This document shows positions 53,333-61,843 of a stretch of 64,000 nucleotides of DNA, one piece after another. Each line of letters opens with the position of its first letter. Position 1 is the first letter of the stretch. A model generated the notes under the pieces. That model ran no database searches and was not told where the DNA came from. It saw nothing but the letters and a program-made list of their open reading frames with translations. Origin of the DNA: Bacteroides sp. 224 (GTDB taxonomy: Bacteria > Bacteroidota > Bacteroidia > Bacteroidales > Bacteroidaceae); the NCBI RefSeq assembly GCF_010500995.1, contig NZ_QVMK01000003.1, positions 62,001-126,000 on the forward strand, in the 5' to 3' direction. Made by a program: the position numbers and the translations under genes.

Positions 53333-53509
53333 TCTTAGTAACAAACTAAGTACCGCCGTTTCCACCACATAACTGGCTGTTATAAAAATCGAGGAACGGA
53401 ATTTCTGCATAGTGTTATACTCATAACAGTATAGCGTGGTGTATGTTGATTCCTCGATAAACCCTTAGCCAGTGGTAGTGGTGGAGTTAGCAATGACCAC
53501 GCTTTTTTT
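53333..53509 (+). ncRNA. Candidate structured RNA (rod-like), about 175 nt, upstream of the sigma gene
   Basis: Nested perfect helices form a rod: TCCACCAC 53361-53368 with 53478-53485, ACTGGCT 53372-53378 with 53467-53473, ATCGAGGAA 53388-53396 with 53450-53458. The tip hairpin is TGTTAT/ATAACA 53413-53428. A small 5' hairpin is CTTAGT/ACTAAG (53334-53349). The segment ends in seven T (53503-53509). A competing helix, GCGTGGT 53434-53440 with ACCACGC 53496-53502, abuts the T run and would be a terminator. The rod with internal loops and the length recall 6S RNA, but identity is not established; it could instead be an attenuator leader of the sigma gene, which starts 6 bases later. Existence of strong structure is seen directly; function is inference. 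Confidence 0.6.
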
Positions 53510-53515
53510 AATGAT

Positions 53516-54097
53516 ATGAGAAGAACTAGCGAAAACAATCCTCACGAGGGCGACCCACAGCTGCTTGAACTGCTGAAACAGGGAGATTCCCTTGCTTTCC
53601 AAACTATTTACGTGCAATGGCGGAAACCCTTGTTTATGTTTCTGTATAAATTGACGCTCTCCGAAGATGATGCCGACGACATCACGCAGGAAGTATTCAT
53701 CACCCTTTGGGAAACGCGAGAACGCTTAGACCCCGGCAAAGGCATTAAAGCCTACATCTACCTGCTGGCAAGACAATCGGCCTACAAGCTCTTTCGCAGG
53801 CAACGGGTGGAAGAAGGATACCTTGCCAACAGTGAGTTCTCTTTTGATGAACATATTAACTCTCTCGACATCATCGTGGCGCGCGAAACCGAACTCCTGG
53901 CCGAACTCGCCATCAGCAAAATGCCCGAACAGCGCAGAAGGGTATATCAACTAAGCTACCGCGAAGGACTGACGAATGCCGAGATAGCCGACCAATTGAA
54001 TATTCCGCGCGAAAACGTGAAACACCACCTGCACGAAGCACGCAAACAACTAAAGAAGCTGATTGCCCTGAGCTTTCTTCTGTTTTTAATGCACTGA
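53516..54097 (+). CDS. ECF-type RNA polymerase sigma factor
   Basis: 193 residues. Region 2: LAFQTIYVQWRKPLFMFLYKLTLSEDDADDITQEVFITLWETRE (the DDxxQEVF core recognition helix). Region 4: RRRVYQLSYREGLTNAEIADQLNIPRENVKHHLHEARKQLKKL (helix-turn-helix for the -35 element). The hydrophobic C-terminal tail (LIALSFLLFLMH) is usual for Bacteroides ECF factors partnered with FecR proteins. It is followed by a FecR-type anti-sigma gene and fimbrial genes, so it probably controls the surface-pilus operon. The start ATG lies just after a T run and has no obvious ribosome-binding site. Confidence 0.94.
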   Translation: MRRTSENNPHEGDPQLLELLKQGDSLAFQTIYVQWRKPLFMFLYKLTLSEDDADDITQEVFITLWETRERLDPGKGIKAYIYLLARQSAYKLFRRQRVEEGYLANSEFSFDEHINSLDIIVARETELLAELAISKMPEQRRRVYQLSYREGLTNAEIADQLNIPRENVKHHLHEARKQLKKLIALSFLLFLMH

Positions 54098-54268
54098 ATA
54101 GCAATCAATTAGAAAATAATTCAAAAAAAGTCTAATTTCCTTTCCGACCAAACGCCACCTTGCGGCTTTACTATATAGAAAGCGAAGCAAACTCCACCAC
54201 TGAACTGGCTAAAGATTTGTTGGGAAAGCAACTGTTTTTTTTGAATAAAGAACACGTTTTTTTGATTT
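54098..54268 (+). other. Gap between sigma and FecR genes
   Basis: 171 bases with T and A runs and no open frame of note. I see no clear promoter, hairpin with T run or repeat. It is unusually long for a sigma/FecR pair, which are often almost adjacent. Confidence 0.4.
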
Positions 54269-55306
54269 ATGAAAGGAAAAGATAACAAACAACAACCGGA
54301 CATGAACAATTTCCCAGAATCGTTTGAGAGAGCGGAAAAATTGATAGATGCATTATTGAACGAGGACACCCCTCCTGCAATAAGAAAGAAACTATCATAC
54401 TGGTTCAAAAGTGAGATGAGCGACGAAACCAAGTATGCCGTTTTAAAAGAAAGGATGTATGATGAACTGGCAGCTAATAAAAACCCGGGAAAAGAAGAAT
54501 ACCAACGGTTTGCCCAATTGGCCGAAAGGCTCAACATCAAACCTCGGCGCGTATTCTCCATCCGGAAGGTAGCGTTAAGAGTAGCCGCGGTTTTAATACC
54601 TGTTTGTGTGATAGCAGGTGCCCTTTACTGGAGCTACAAACCCGGAGAAACAGCCGTGCCGCTGCCCGAAAAAGACTGCTTGGTGTACGAAACCATCGAG
54701 GGAGTACAAAAAGATGTGGTTCTGGCAGACGGTTCGCAGGTGTGGGTAAACTCGGAAAGCAAAATAAGCTATCCCGAAACGTTTACCGGAGAGAGACAGG
54801 TACACCTGCAAGGCGAAGCCTACTTTAAGGTAGAACCCGACAAAGAAAAGCCCTTTGTGGTGCATACGTCGGAACTGAAAGTAGTGGTATTGGGAACCGA
54901 GTTTAATATGGTAGACTATCCTGAAAGGGGAACCACCGAAGTGATTCTTCACCAAGGATCGGTGAAAGCCACCAACGGCAAAGAAGCGGTAACGCTCCGT
55001 CCCGGGCAGAAGTTGATATACACACACCTCACAGAGGAGTTTGTTGTGGAAAGTCTACAGAAGTTTCAGGATTGGCGATCGGATGTTATTCATGCCGAAA
55101 ACCGAACACTGGCAGAGTTATTTAAGATGATAGGCAATTATTATGATAAAGAAATCATTTATGACGAAGAACATTTTAGCAAAAGTGAACGCATACAAAT
55201 CTGGTTTGGCAAACGAAGAACACCGGAGGAAGTGCTGAGAATATTGTCGCGATTGGGCGGTAACTTTACTTATAAAATGGAAGAAGAAAGAATAGTAATC
55301 AACTAA
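54269..55306 (+). CDS. FecR-family anti-sigma factor
   Basis: 345 residues (an ATG at residue 12 is an alternative start). A cytoplasmic N-terminal part should hold the sigma factor. It is followed by one membrane helix at about 102-124 (KVALRVAAVLIPVCVIAGALYW), then the periplasmic FecR domain (VVLADGSQVWVNSESKISYPETFTGERQVHLQGEAYFKV). The C-terminal DUF4974 domain (LAELFKMIGNYYDKEIIYD ... RILSRLGGNFTYKMEEERIVIN) usually touches the STN domain of a TonB-dependent transducer. No SusC-type transducer follows; instead the next gene encodes an STN domain on a DUF3575 barrel. Confidence 0.93.
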   Translation: MKGKDNKQQPDMNNFPESFERAEKLIDALLNEDTPPAIRKKLSYWFKSEMSDETKYAVLKERMYDELAANKNPGKEEYQRFAQLAERLNIKPRRVFSIRKVALRVAAVLIPVCVIAGALYWSYKPGETAVPLPEKDCLVYETIEGVQKDVVLADGSQVWVNSESKISYPETFTGERQVHLQGEAYFKVEPDKEKPFVVHTSELKVVVLGTEFNMVDYPERGTTEVILHQGSVKATNGKEAVTLRPGQKLIYTHLTEEFVVESLQKFQDWRSDVIHAENRTLAELFKMIGNYYDKEIIYDEEHFSKSERIQIWFGKRRTPEEVLRILSRLGGNFTYKMEEERIVIN

Positions 55307-55323
55307 GAAAATCCCATTTATAC

Positions 55324-56412
55324 ATGCAGATACAGAATTTTCTGATCCGCAACACAAAGCTTCTAAAGCTTTTCATTGCGGTGACAGCCATAACTATACC
55401 CCTTTGGGTGCAGGCACAGGAAGCTAAAATAAGCCTTCCGCTGAAGGTGTTATCCTCGCAAGAGGTGTTCGACGCCATACAGAAGCAAACCCATTATGAT
55501 GTGGCAGTCAACATGAGTCGCTTCGGAAAAGAACTGACGGTAGAGGTTACCGAAAGATCAGTCACCGTAAAAATCATTCTGGATAAACTCTTTAAAGGCA
55601 GTGGCATGACGTATGCCATAGATGGTAATTACATCATCATCCCGGTATTTGAAGAAGCTAAAGAAGCAATAGAAGCAGAAAAACCGGTTGCTGCCCCCAC
55701 CAAACGCCCGGTTGCCACTACCACCACAGCAACAGTGGAAACGGAACCGCAGGCAGCGAAAACCACTCTTATCCCCATCGACCGGATTGCACGCAAACGG
55801 GAACTGGTAACCGTAAGCGAGAAGGCCATAGACACTACCTCGACAGATGCCCTGCGACACACTTATTTGTTGGTAGAACCCAACAACATGGTTCGCGCTT
55901 ACCGTCCGCACACAGCCCTCAAAACCAACCTGCTTACCTGGGCCACCACTACACCCAATGTAGCGATGGAGTTTTACCTGGCACGCCGATGGACGTTGAA
56001 CGCGGCAGTAGCCTACAACCCGTGGGACTTGAACAGTCGCAAAGGCGGTATTCGTCATTGGCTGGTGCAACCCGAAGCGCGTTATTGGTTCTGCAATGCC
56101 TTCGAACGTCACTTCATTGGGCTGCATGCCCTCTATGGCGAATATCAGATAAGTGATGTAAAGCTACCCGTTGGTCGCGACCTAACCGGCAAGCGTTACG
56201 ACGGCTGGGGAGTGGGTGCAGGTTTGGCGTATGGTTTTCATCTACCCGTATCGCCGCGCTGGGCAATGGAGTTCTCGGTAGGGGCAGGCTATGTGTACCT
56301 CGACTATAAGAAATACAATTGCGACAAATGTTCCAGCTACCGCGGACGCACAGGCAGGCATTATGTAGGACCTACTAAAGCAGCAGTATCACTGATTTAT
56401 ATGATTAAGTAA
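55324..56412 (+). CDS. STN-domain plus DUF3575 outer membrane protein
   Basis: 362 residues. Signal peptide 1-31 (LFIAVTAITIPLWVQA). STN domain at about 35-110 (ISLPLKVLSSQEVFDAIQKQTHYDVAVNMS ... LDKLFKGSGMTYAIDGNYIIIPV), the signalling module that meets FecR proteins. A Pro/Thr/Ala linker follows (about 115-145), then the DUF3575 region from about 195 (LKTNLLTWATTTPNVAMEFYLARRWTLNAAVAYNPW). This part is rich in alternating aromatic beta strands and ends in a beta-barrel-like KAAVSLIYMIK. There is no TonB plug or large barrel. By context it is the likely transducer for the FecR/sigma pair just upstream (17 bases) and part of the pilus operon. Confidence 0.85.
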   Translation: MQIQNFLIRNTKLLKLFIAVTAITIPLWVQAQEAKISLPLKVLSSQEVFDAIQKQTHYDVAVNMSRFGKELTVEVTERSVTVKIILDKLFKGSGMTYAIDGNYIIIPVFEEAKEAIEAEKPVAAPTKRPVATTTTATVETEPQAAKTTLIPIDRIARKRELVTVSEKAIDTTSTDALRHTYLLVEPNNMVRAYRPHTALKTNLLTWATTTPNVAMEFYLARRWTLNAAVAYNPWDLNSRKGGIRHWLVQPEARYWFCNAFERHFIGLHALYGEYQISDVKLPVGRDLTGKRYDGWGVGAGLAYGFHLPVSPRWAMEFSVGAGYVYLDYKKYNCDKCSSYRGRTGRHYVGPTKAAVSLIYMIK

Positions 56413-56417
56413 GAGCT

Positions 56418-57872
56418 ATGAACAAGTATATACACATCACCCTCCTACTCTTCCTTACCACAGGCATTGCCTACGGTCAGAAGATAAATATCTCCGAACC
56501 TGCCCTGGTGCGCAAAGGTTCAACCACGGAAATATCCATGCACATTGAAGCCGCACAGATGAATGTATCGTGTGGCGGAGGCTACCGCCTGGAACTGGCA
56601 GTGGAACAAGGAAGCACTCGCCTCGTACTGCCCGAAGTGCTTTACCTGAGCCGCACTCGCAGCCTCTACGAAGAGCGTCGCGAATTGCTTTCGGGCGCAT
56701 ACAGTCCCGAACCTTACGAGGTATTTGAGCGAGTAAAGAAAAGCCGTACCTATAGCACTCGCTACCAAGTGTCTGTTCCTACCTACGATTGGATGGAAGG
56801 TGCACAACTCACTTACCGCTGCTATCAGTATGGATGCCGGGGCAATTTATTGGTGCACAGCGGCAACCTGACTTCGCCTGTTTCCAAACCCGAAATGGCA
56901 GAAGTAGAATGGTACGCCAAGCCCGAGGTATATCGTGCCATGACCCTCTTTCTCACCCCCGAAGTAGAAGAAGTGAAAAGCCGCACAGAAATGTTAAGGC
57001 TCAACTTAGAGTTTCCCGTGAACGACTATACCATTCGTCCGGAACATGCCAACAACCGCCACGAACTTTCCAAAGTAGAACAACTGATGAACATCATCCT
57101 GAACAAACAATTGGTATCGGTGCGCTCCATGCACATCACCGGCTATGCTTCGCCCGAAGGTAAGTTTACGCACAACGAGTTTCTGGCTAAGAACCGTTCG
57201 CTGGCATTCGAGCGTTACATACGCAATGCTTATAAGCTGGGAGGTATACCCGTACGCACCTCGTGGGTGGCAGAAGACTGGGACGGACTGATACAAGCCC
57301 TCGACTCGGTAGGCGAAGAAATGCCTCGCCGCGAACAGGTGCGCCATACCATTGTACAGAACAGTCACCGCGAGCCCGATGCCCGCGAATGGTTGGTGAA
57401 GAAGATTGATAACCGCATACCTTACCAATATATGTTGCAACATATCTACCCCACTTTGCGACGCATTGAGTTGGATGTAGACTACGTAGTGTCTAACTTC
57501 TCGGATGTAGATGCCAAAGCGCTGATATTTACTCGCCCGGAGATGTTGAGCCTGAACGAAATATTCCGTGTGGCAAACCTCTACGACGAAGGTAGCGAAC
57601 TCTACAACCGGGTGTATGCAGTAGCCGCCCGTCAATATCCCAACAATGTAATTGCCAACAATAACATAGCAGCCGCCAAGCTACGTGCAGGCGATGCCGC
57701 AGGAGCATACCCCTATCTGCAAAAGATTGCCGACGACCCACGCGCGTACGTCAACATCGGAGTGTATTATTACCTGGCAGGCGATCCGGACCGGGCAGCC
57801 CAGTACTTTGCCAAAGCAGAAGCAGCAGGCATCGCCCAAGGAACTGACAACCTGAAACTGATGAAACCATAA
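56418..57872 (+). CDS. DUF3868 pilus-associated protein with OmpA-like and TPR parts
   Basis: 484 residues. Signal peptide 1-20 (ITLLLFLTTGIAYG). The N-terminal DUF3868 domain runs to about 170. An OmpA-like peptidoglycan-associated domain (LVSVRSMHITGYASPEGKFTHNEFLAKNRSLAFERYI) lies at about 230-275. The C-terminus is tetratricopeptide-like (NNIAAAKLRAGDAAGAYPYLQKIADD). It lies 5 bases after the DUF3575 gene. In Bacteroides pilus operons DUF3575 and DUF3868 proteins are found next to Fim/Mfa genes; they may anchor or assemble the fibre at the outer membrane, but the biochemical role is not established. Confidence 0.85.
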   Translation: MNKYIHITLLLFLTTGIAYGQKINISEPALVRKGSTTEISMHIEAAQMNVSCGGGYRLELAVEQGSTRLVLPEVLYLSRTRSLYEERRELLSGAYSPEPYEVFERVKKSRTYSTRYQVSVPTYDWMEGAQLTYRCYQYGCRGNLLVHSGNLTSPVSKPEMAEVEWYAKPEVYRAMTLFLTPEVEEVKSRTEMLRLNLEFPVNDYTIRPEHANNRHELSKVEQLMNIILNKQLVSVRSMHITGYASPEGKFTHNEFLAKNRSLAFERYIRNAYKLGGIPVRTSWVAEDWDGLIQALDSVGEEMPRREQVRHTIVQNSHREPDAREWLVKKIDNRIPYQYMLQHIYPTLRRIELDVDYVVSNFSDVDAKALIFTRPEMLSLNEIFRVANLYDEGSELYNRVYAVAARQYPNNVIANNNIAAAKLRAGDAAGAYPYLQKIADDPRAYVNIGVYYYLAGDPDRAAQYFAKAEAAGIAQGTDNLKLMKP

Positions 57873-57873
57873 A

Positions 57874-58941
57874 ATGAACCGCTATATATTATATAGGATG
57901 CAAGTAGCCTTGTTCATCATAGCTGTATTGCTGTTGAACGCCTGCCACATCGACCATTACGGGCCGGAAGGAGAGTGCAACTATACTGTACGCATCTTCT
58001 ATCACTACAACCGCGAGAACACCAGTCGCGAGAATGTACTGCCCGACTACGTAAAGTGGATGACAGCTTATATCTTCGACAGCGAAGGCATACTTTATGC
58101 CACCCACCCGGTAGAGATAGATGTGTGCGATGGTCAGTATGCTTCCGAACTTAATCTGCCCCCGGGCCGCTACTCGATTATTGTGGTAGGCAACGATACC
58201 TCTATGAGTGCTACCACCGACGCAGCAACAACTCATACTCCGGAAGTAGGTGTAACCCACCGCGAAGATATGTTGCTCTTCCTGCAAAACGAAACGCCAA
58301 CAAGAACCGCACGCGGATATTTCGACAACTGCGGAAGATTGTATCATGGGTATCGTACGTTCAGCATTGCACCTGCCGAGTTGAGTCATGTACGGGTAGA
58401 TATGGTGCATAGTCATTGTGTGATAAACTATAAAGTGATATGGGAAGGAGGTATGCCAAACAACCTCAGCAATGTGCATATCCGTATGCAGAATATGCCT
58501 TCGGAGTACCACCTGATGCCCGAATTTATATATCCCGAACAGCAAGGGCTGTGCTATAAACATAATCCCGATTCGGACGATTTCTATGATCGGCAGGAAA
58601 CCAACTGTATACACCATATTGCTACAGTTCATAACAACCGCAACTATGTAAACCACCGCCACACCTCCACCTTGTTTGGGCAAGAGGCTACAGGCGAGGT
58701 AATTACTTATCGATTGCGCAATGAACCCGAGCCGGGTAAAATAAGCACTTTTACCGTATATGATGCCGACAAGCCGCTGGCCAACTCTGTTCCTCTGAAT
58801 GATTTCTTTGTGAGGCAGGGAATTAATCTCGACGAAACACTCCGGCAGGAGTATCCGCTCGTCTTCCGGATTAACAAAGACGGATCCATAACCGTTGCCT
58901 TTGCTACAGTAGAGGACTGGGACGAAGGAGGTTGGATATAA
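57874..58941 (+). CDS. FimB/Mfa2-family fimbrial lipoprotein (anchor subunit)
   Basis: 355 residues. Lipoprotein signal ending LLLNAC (Cys24). Body: GRYSIIVVGNDTSMSATTD, a central beta sandwich and the C-terminal VAFATVEDWDEGGWI, the DW-x-E/G ending typical of Bacteroidales fimbrial proteins. FimB/Mfa2 proteins cap the base of the fibre and fix it to the outer membrane. Starts 1 base after the DUF3868 stop, so it is translationally coupled. It is followed by 170 bases of heptad repeats before the next pilin gene. Confidence 0.85.
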   Translation: MNRYILYRMQVALFIIAVLLLNACHIDHYGPEGECNYTVRIFYHYNRENTSRENVLPDYVKWMTAYIFDSEGILYATHPVEIDVCDGQYASELNLPPGRYSIIVVGNDTSMSATTDAATTHTPEVGVTHREDMLLFLQNETPTRTARGYFDNCGRLYHGYRTFSIAPAELSHVRVDMVHSHCVINYKVIWEGGMPNNLSNVHIRMQNMPSEYHLMPEFIYPEQQGLCYKHNPDSDDFYDRQETNCIHHIATVHNNRNYVNHRHTSTLFGQEATGEVITYRLRNEPEPGKISTFTVYDADKPLANSVPLNDFFVRQGINLDETLRQEYPLVFRINKDGSITVAFATVEDWDEGGWI

Positions 58942-59111
58942 TTAAAATTGAGAATTGAAAATTGAGAATTAAGAATTACCTCAAAAACCCAAAAACTTAT
59001 AAACCCAAAAACTCCAAACTATAAACTATAAACTCCAAACTCAAAAACTACAAACTTAAAAACTATAAACTCAAAACAACTCTTATTTATTAATTAAAAC
59101 TTAGAAACAAG
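58942..59111. repeat. AT-rich heptad repeats between the two pilin genes
   Basis: Starts with TTGAGAA/TTGAAAA/TTAAGAA steps and continues with many 7-base steps of AACTATA, AACTCCA, AACTCAA and AACTTAA up to about 59083. It is the longest of the three heptad blocks in the window. No promoter of the TAnnTTTG type was found before the next gene. Confidence 0.8.
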
Positions 59112-61595
59112 ATGAAGAAGATTCTAAATTTTGCTTTAGTAGCTGCCATGCTTTCTGCAGGAGCTACATCGTGTTCTAACGAGGAGTTTGAAGAAGGCAA
59201 CTTCTCCTCTTCGGACAACACCAACAAGTTGACTTTTGTATTGCCTGCCACCAACGCAGGTATTACCTATGCCATTGCCAATGACAATGAGATGGCGCTG
59301 GAACTGAACAACACTTCCATTTATATGTTCGACGCATCGAACAACCTGGAAGCTATCATTACCAGTATTCAGCCGGGCACAAGCGGAGGCAAAACTACTG
59401 CAACCATCGTGAAAGACGAAAACTGGGACGGTAACAAGAAGTTTGTATTCGTAGGTAACACTACTCGCGGTTCATCGCTTCCGGCAGCAGTTCCTACTAC
59501 TCCGCTTAGCCTGACCGACTTCCAGAACATCCTGACTGATGCTCACAGCGATGCCGACCATATCGCTACTCCGCTGATGCTAACCAGCACCACCAAAGAC
59601 GTGAACGATGTGAAGAATGCTCCGGCAGTTATCACCGGCGATGTAAGCCTTTACCGCAACGTGGCACGTTTCGATATCGACAACAATGTAAGCGTAGGTA
59701 ATGTAGAAATCAAAAAAGTATTCGTGAACGATGCTAACCTGAATGGCTATGTGTTTGGCTATCAGAAAGGTTCAATAGGTGGCACTACCGTGGGCGATCT
59801 TGAGTTTGATGTAGCAGCTTCAGTTCTTGAAGACTCAAGCGACCCTACATCCGATAAAGTACAAAAAGAACCAAGCCTTTTCTATATCTATCCTACCGAA
59901 GTAAAGGTAGACAACAGCAAAACCACCCTTCAGTTGGTAGGTACAGTAAATGGTGTAGATAAAATCTTCTCACTTCGTAAAGTAGACAACAGCGGAAATC
60001 CGGTTGACCTGACTATTGAAGCCAACAAACGCTACATCATCTCTGCTGTAGACGATTTAACTATGACCTTTACACTGGTAGTGGCCGACTGGGACGAAGG
60101 CGACAGCCTCAAAGGCGAAGAAAACCCTAACGGAGGTGCTTTCGGCATTGCAACTGCAAGCGGAGCAGGCAGCTTCAACGGTATAAATGCAGTAAAAGTA
60201 CCTACTGCCGGTGGCACTGTTCTGCTTACAGTGAAAGCTACCAGCGCTCAAGGCACTGACTTTGTGGTGGCCGACGGTGGCACAGGCGCTCCTATGGTAG
60301 ACGTTAGCGCTGCTTTTGCCGGTAAAGTAACACAAGCAGCAGGTGGCGTTGTTTACTCGCGTCCTTACTATGCTTCGGAATACACAATAGAGGTTCCGGC
60401 TTTCAACGCAAACGAAACATCTATTACCAAGATTTCAATTGCCGATAAAGCAGATATTACTAAAACAATTGACTTCTACATTTACCACGAAGCAGAAGAC
60501 GGAAGCGTGATTCCCGTACATGAAGCAACTTTCCCGGATGCAGCCTTCAGAAACTATGTAGAAAATACACTTGGCTTGAGTGGTAATGTAACTCAAGCGC
60601 AATTTGATGCAAAGACAGTTGTTAATGTTAACAGCTTAGCTGTTAAATCTCTTGCCGGTGTAGAGTACTTCCGCAAAGTTGAAGAGTTGAGATTCCGTTA
60701 TACAGAAGTAGCTGAAATTGATGTTACAGGCTTTGAACTGTTAAAGACTTTAGATGCAAGAGATTGTAAAGTGTCAAGCATTGATATTTCTAAGAATGCT
60801 AAACTTGAAGTGATTGTGACGGCTCTTTCTCCTGTGAAAGAATTTATATATGATGCAAGTGTAAACTTGGCACTTAAAACAATTGGGCTTGATGGCTGTT
60901 TGTTGGAAACATTGGAGATAAAGGATTTGCCTGTTTTAGATGTTTTGGTCGTTCGTTCATCGGATAATATGAAATCGCTAAAAGTAACTAATTGTCCTTT
61001 GCTTAGACATATAGATATGACTAAAAACTTTAATACTCGTGACTTCATCTTCTCTGGTATTCCAAATTTAAAAATGTTCCAAGCTACTGATGCTGGACTT
61101 ACCAGTCTTGACTTTAGCGGCTACTCTGATTTTGAATATATTTCTGTTGCTCGTTGCAATCTTACCGATTTTAAAATTAATAGTTCATGGGCTTCGCTTA
61201 CTGATCTTCACCTAAATGATATATACTTCACAACATTAGATGTGTCAGGCTATCCTAAGTTGGAAAGACTTGCTATTGTTGATACTAAGATTTCATCTTT
61301 AGACCTATCACAAAACCCTGCTTTTTTAAGATTAGATGCAAGAAATACTCCAATCTCATCTTTGGATTTCAGTAATAATCCTCTTTTGGAAGGATTGAAT
61401 GTAGGAGGTACTTCAATCAGTACACTTGATTTATCTCATTGTGATAATACTTGGGTACAAATGAATTTGAGCAATTGTCCTAACCTGACAACTGTTTATG
61501 TATGGCCGGGTTTCAACCTGACTGATCCTGCAAGTAATTTCTCTGAAACTTATGCTGCCAATAACACTCCGGGGTTATCTTTGCAGAAAAAGTAA
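59112..61595 (+). CDS. Mfa1/FimA-like fimbrial lipoprotein fused to leucine-rich repeats
   Basis: 827 residues. Lipoprotein signal ending GATSC (Cys21). Residues about 35-330 form a fimbrillin-like beta module ending FTLVVADWDEGD, the usual close of FimA/Mfa1 domains. Residues about 355-470 form a second beta domain (VPTAGGTVLLTVKATSAQG). From about 475 to the end come leucine-rich repeats (VKSLAGVEYFRKVEELRF, LTSLDFSGYSDFEYISVARCNLTDFKI, ISSLDLSQNPAFLRLDARNTPISSLDFSNNPLL), about 14 turns of 20-22 residues. No Arg stands between Cys21 and the first strand where fimbrillins are normally cut, so this may be a tip or surface adhesin rather than a polymerising subunit. The LRR-coding DNA is clearly AT-richer than the 5' part. 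Confidence 0.85.
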   Translation: MKKILNFALVAAMLSAGATSCSNEEFEEGNFSSSDNTNKLTFVLPATNAGITYAIANDNEMALELNNTSIYMFDASNNLEAIITSIQPGTSGGKTTATIVKDENWDGNKKFVFVGNTTRGSSLPAAVPTTPLSLTDFQNILTDAHSDADHIATPLMLTSTTKDVNDVKNAPAVITGDVSLYRNVARFDIDNNVSVGNVEIKKVFVNDANLNGYVFGYQKGSIGGTTVGDLEFDVAASVLEDSSDPTSDKVQKEPSLFYIYPTEVKVDNSKTTLQLVGTVNGVDKIFSLRKVDNSGNPVDLTIEANKRYIISAVDDLTMTFTLVVADWDEGDSLKGEENPNGGAFGIATASGAGSFNGINAVKVPTAGGTVLLTVKATSAQGTDFVVADGGTGAPMVDVSAAFAGKVTQAAGGVVYSRPYYASEYTIEVPAFNANETSITKISIADKADITKTIDFYIYHEAEDGSVIPVHEATFPDAAFRNYVENTLGLSGNVTQAQFDAKTVVNVNSLAVKSLAGVEYFRKVEELRFRYTEVAEIDVTGFELLKTLDARDCKVSSIDISKNAKLEVIVTALSPVKEFIYDASVNLALKTIGLDGCLLETLEIKDLPVLDVLVVRSSDNMKSLKVTNCPLLRHIDMTKNFNTRDFIFSGIPNLKMFQATDAGLTSLDFSGYSDFEYISVARCNLTDFKINSSWASLTDLHLNDIYFTTLDVSGYPKLERLAIVDTKISSLDLSQNPAFLRLDARNTPISSLDFSNNPLLEGLNVGGTSISTLDLSHCDNTWVQMNLSNCPNLTTVYVWPGFNLTDPASNFSETYAANNTPGLSLQKK

Positions 61596-61679
61596 TTAAA
61601 AATCTTCTTATTAAGAAATACTTCACAGGCCGGGCGAGTTTGATCGCTCTCCCGGTCACACTATAAACCTGTTAAGTCC

Positions 61680-61819
61680 TATCAATTGCCGTCTGCTTTA
61701 GCTGACGGACTATGACAGTTTTATGCAACCGGGGCTTTAGCCAAATGATTTGTTTGGCTAAAGCCAAGAAAGAGAAACAGAACCCTTGAACCGTCAGCTA
61801 AAGCAGACGGCAATTGATA
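61680..61819. repeat. Perfect 29-base inverted repeat enclosing a second 13-base inverted repeat
   Basis: Outer arms 61680-61708 and 61791-61819 are perfectly complementary over 29 bases; inner arms 61733-61745 and 61753-61765 are perfect over 13 bases around a 7-base loop (GGCTTTAGCC core). The words GCTTTAGC and GCTAAAGC recur in both pairs. No reading frame is present. It could be a short mobile, REP-type element or a strong transcription barrier between two pilin genes. Confidence 0.92.
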
Positions 61820-61843
61820 AATAGAATATTAGACAAAACATTT

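Noticed and set aside
53511..53519. ATG-ATA-TGA mini frame overlapping the sigma factor start
   Set aside because: Two codons only; no evidence of a leader peptide.
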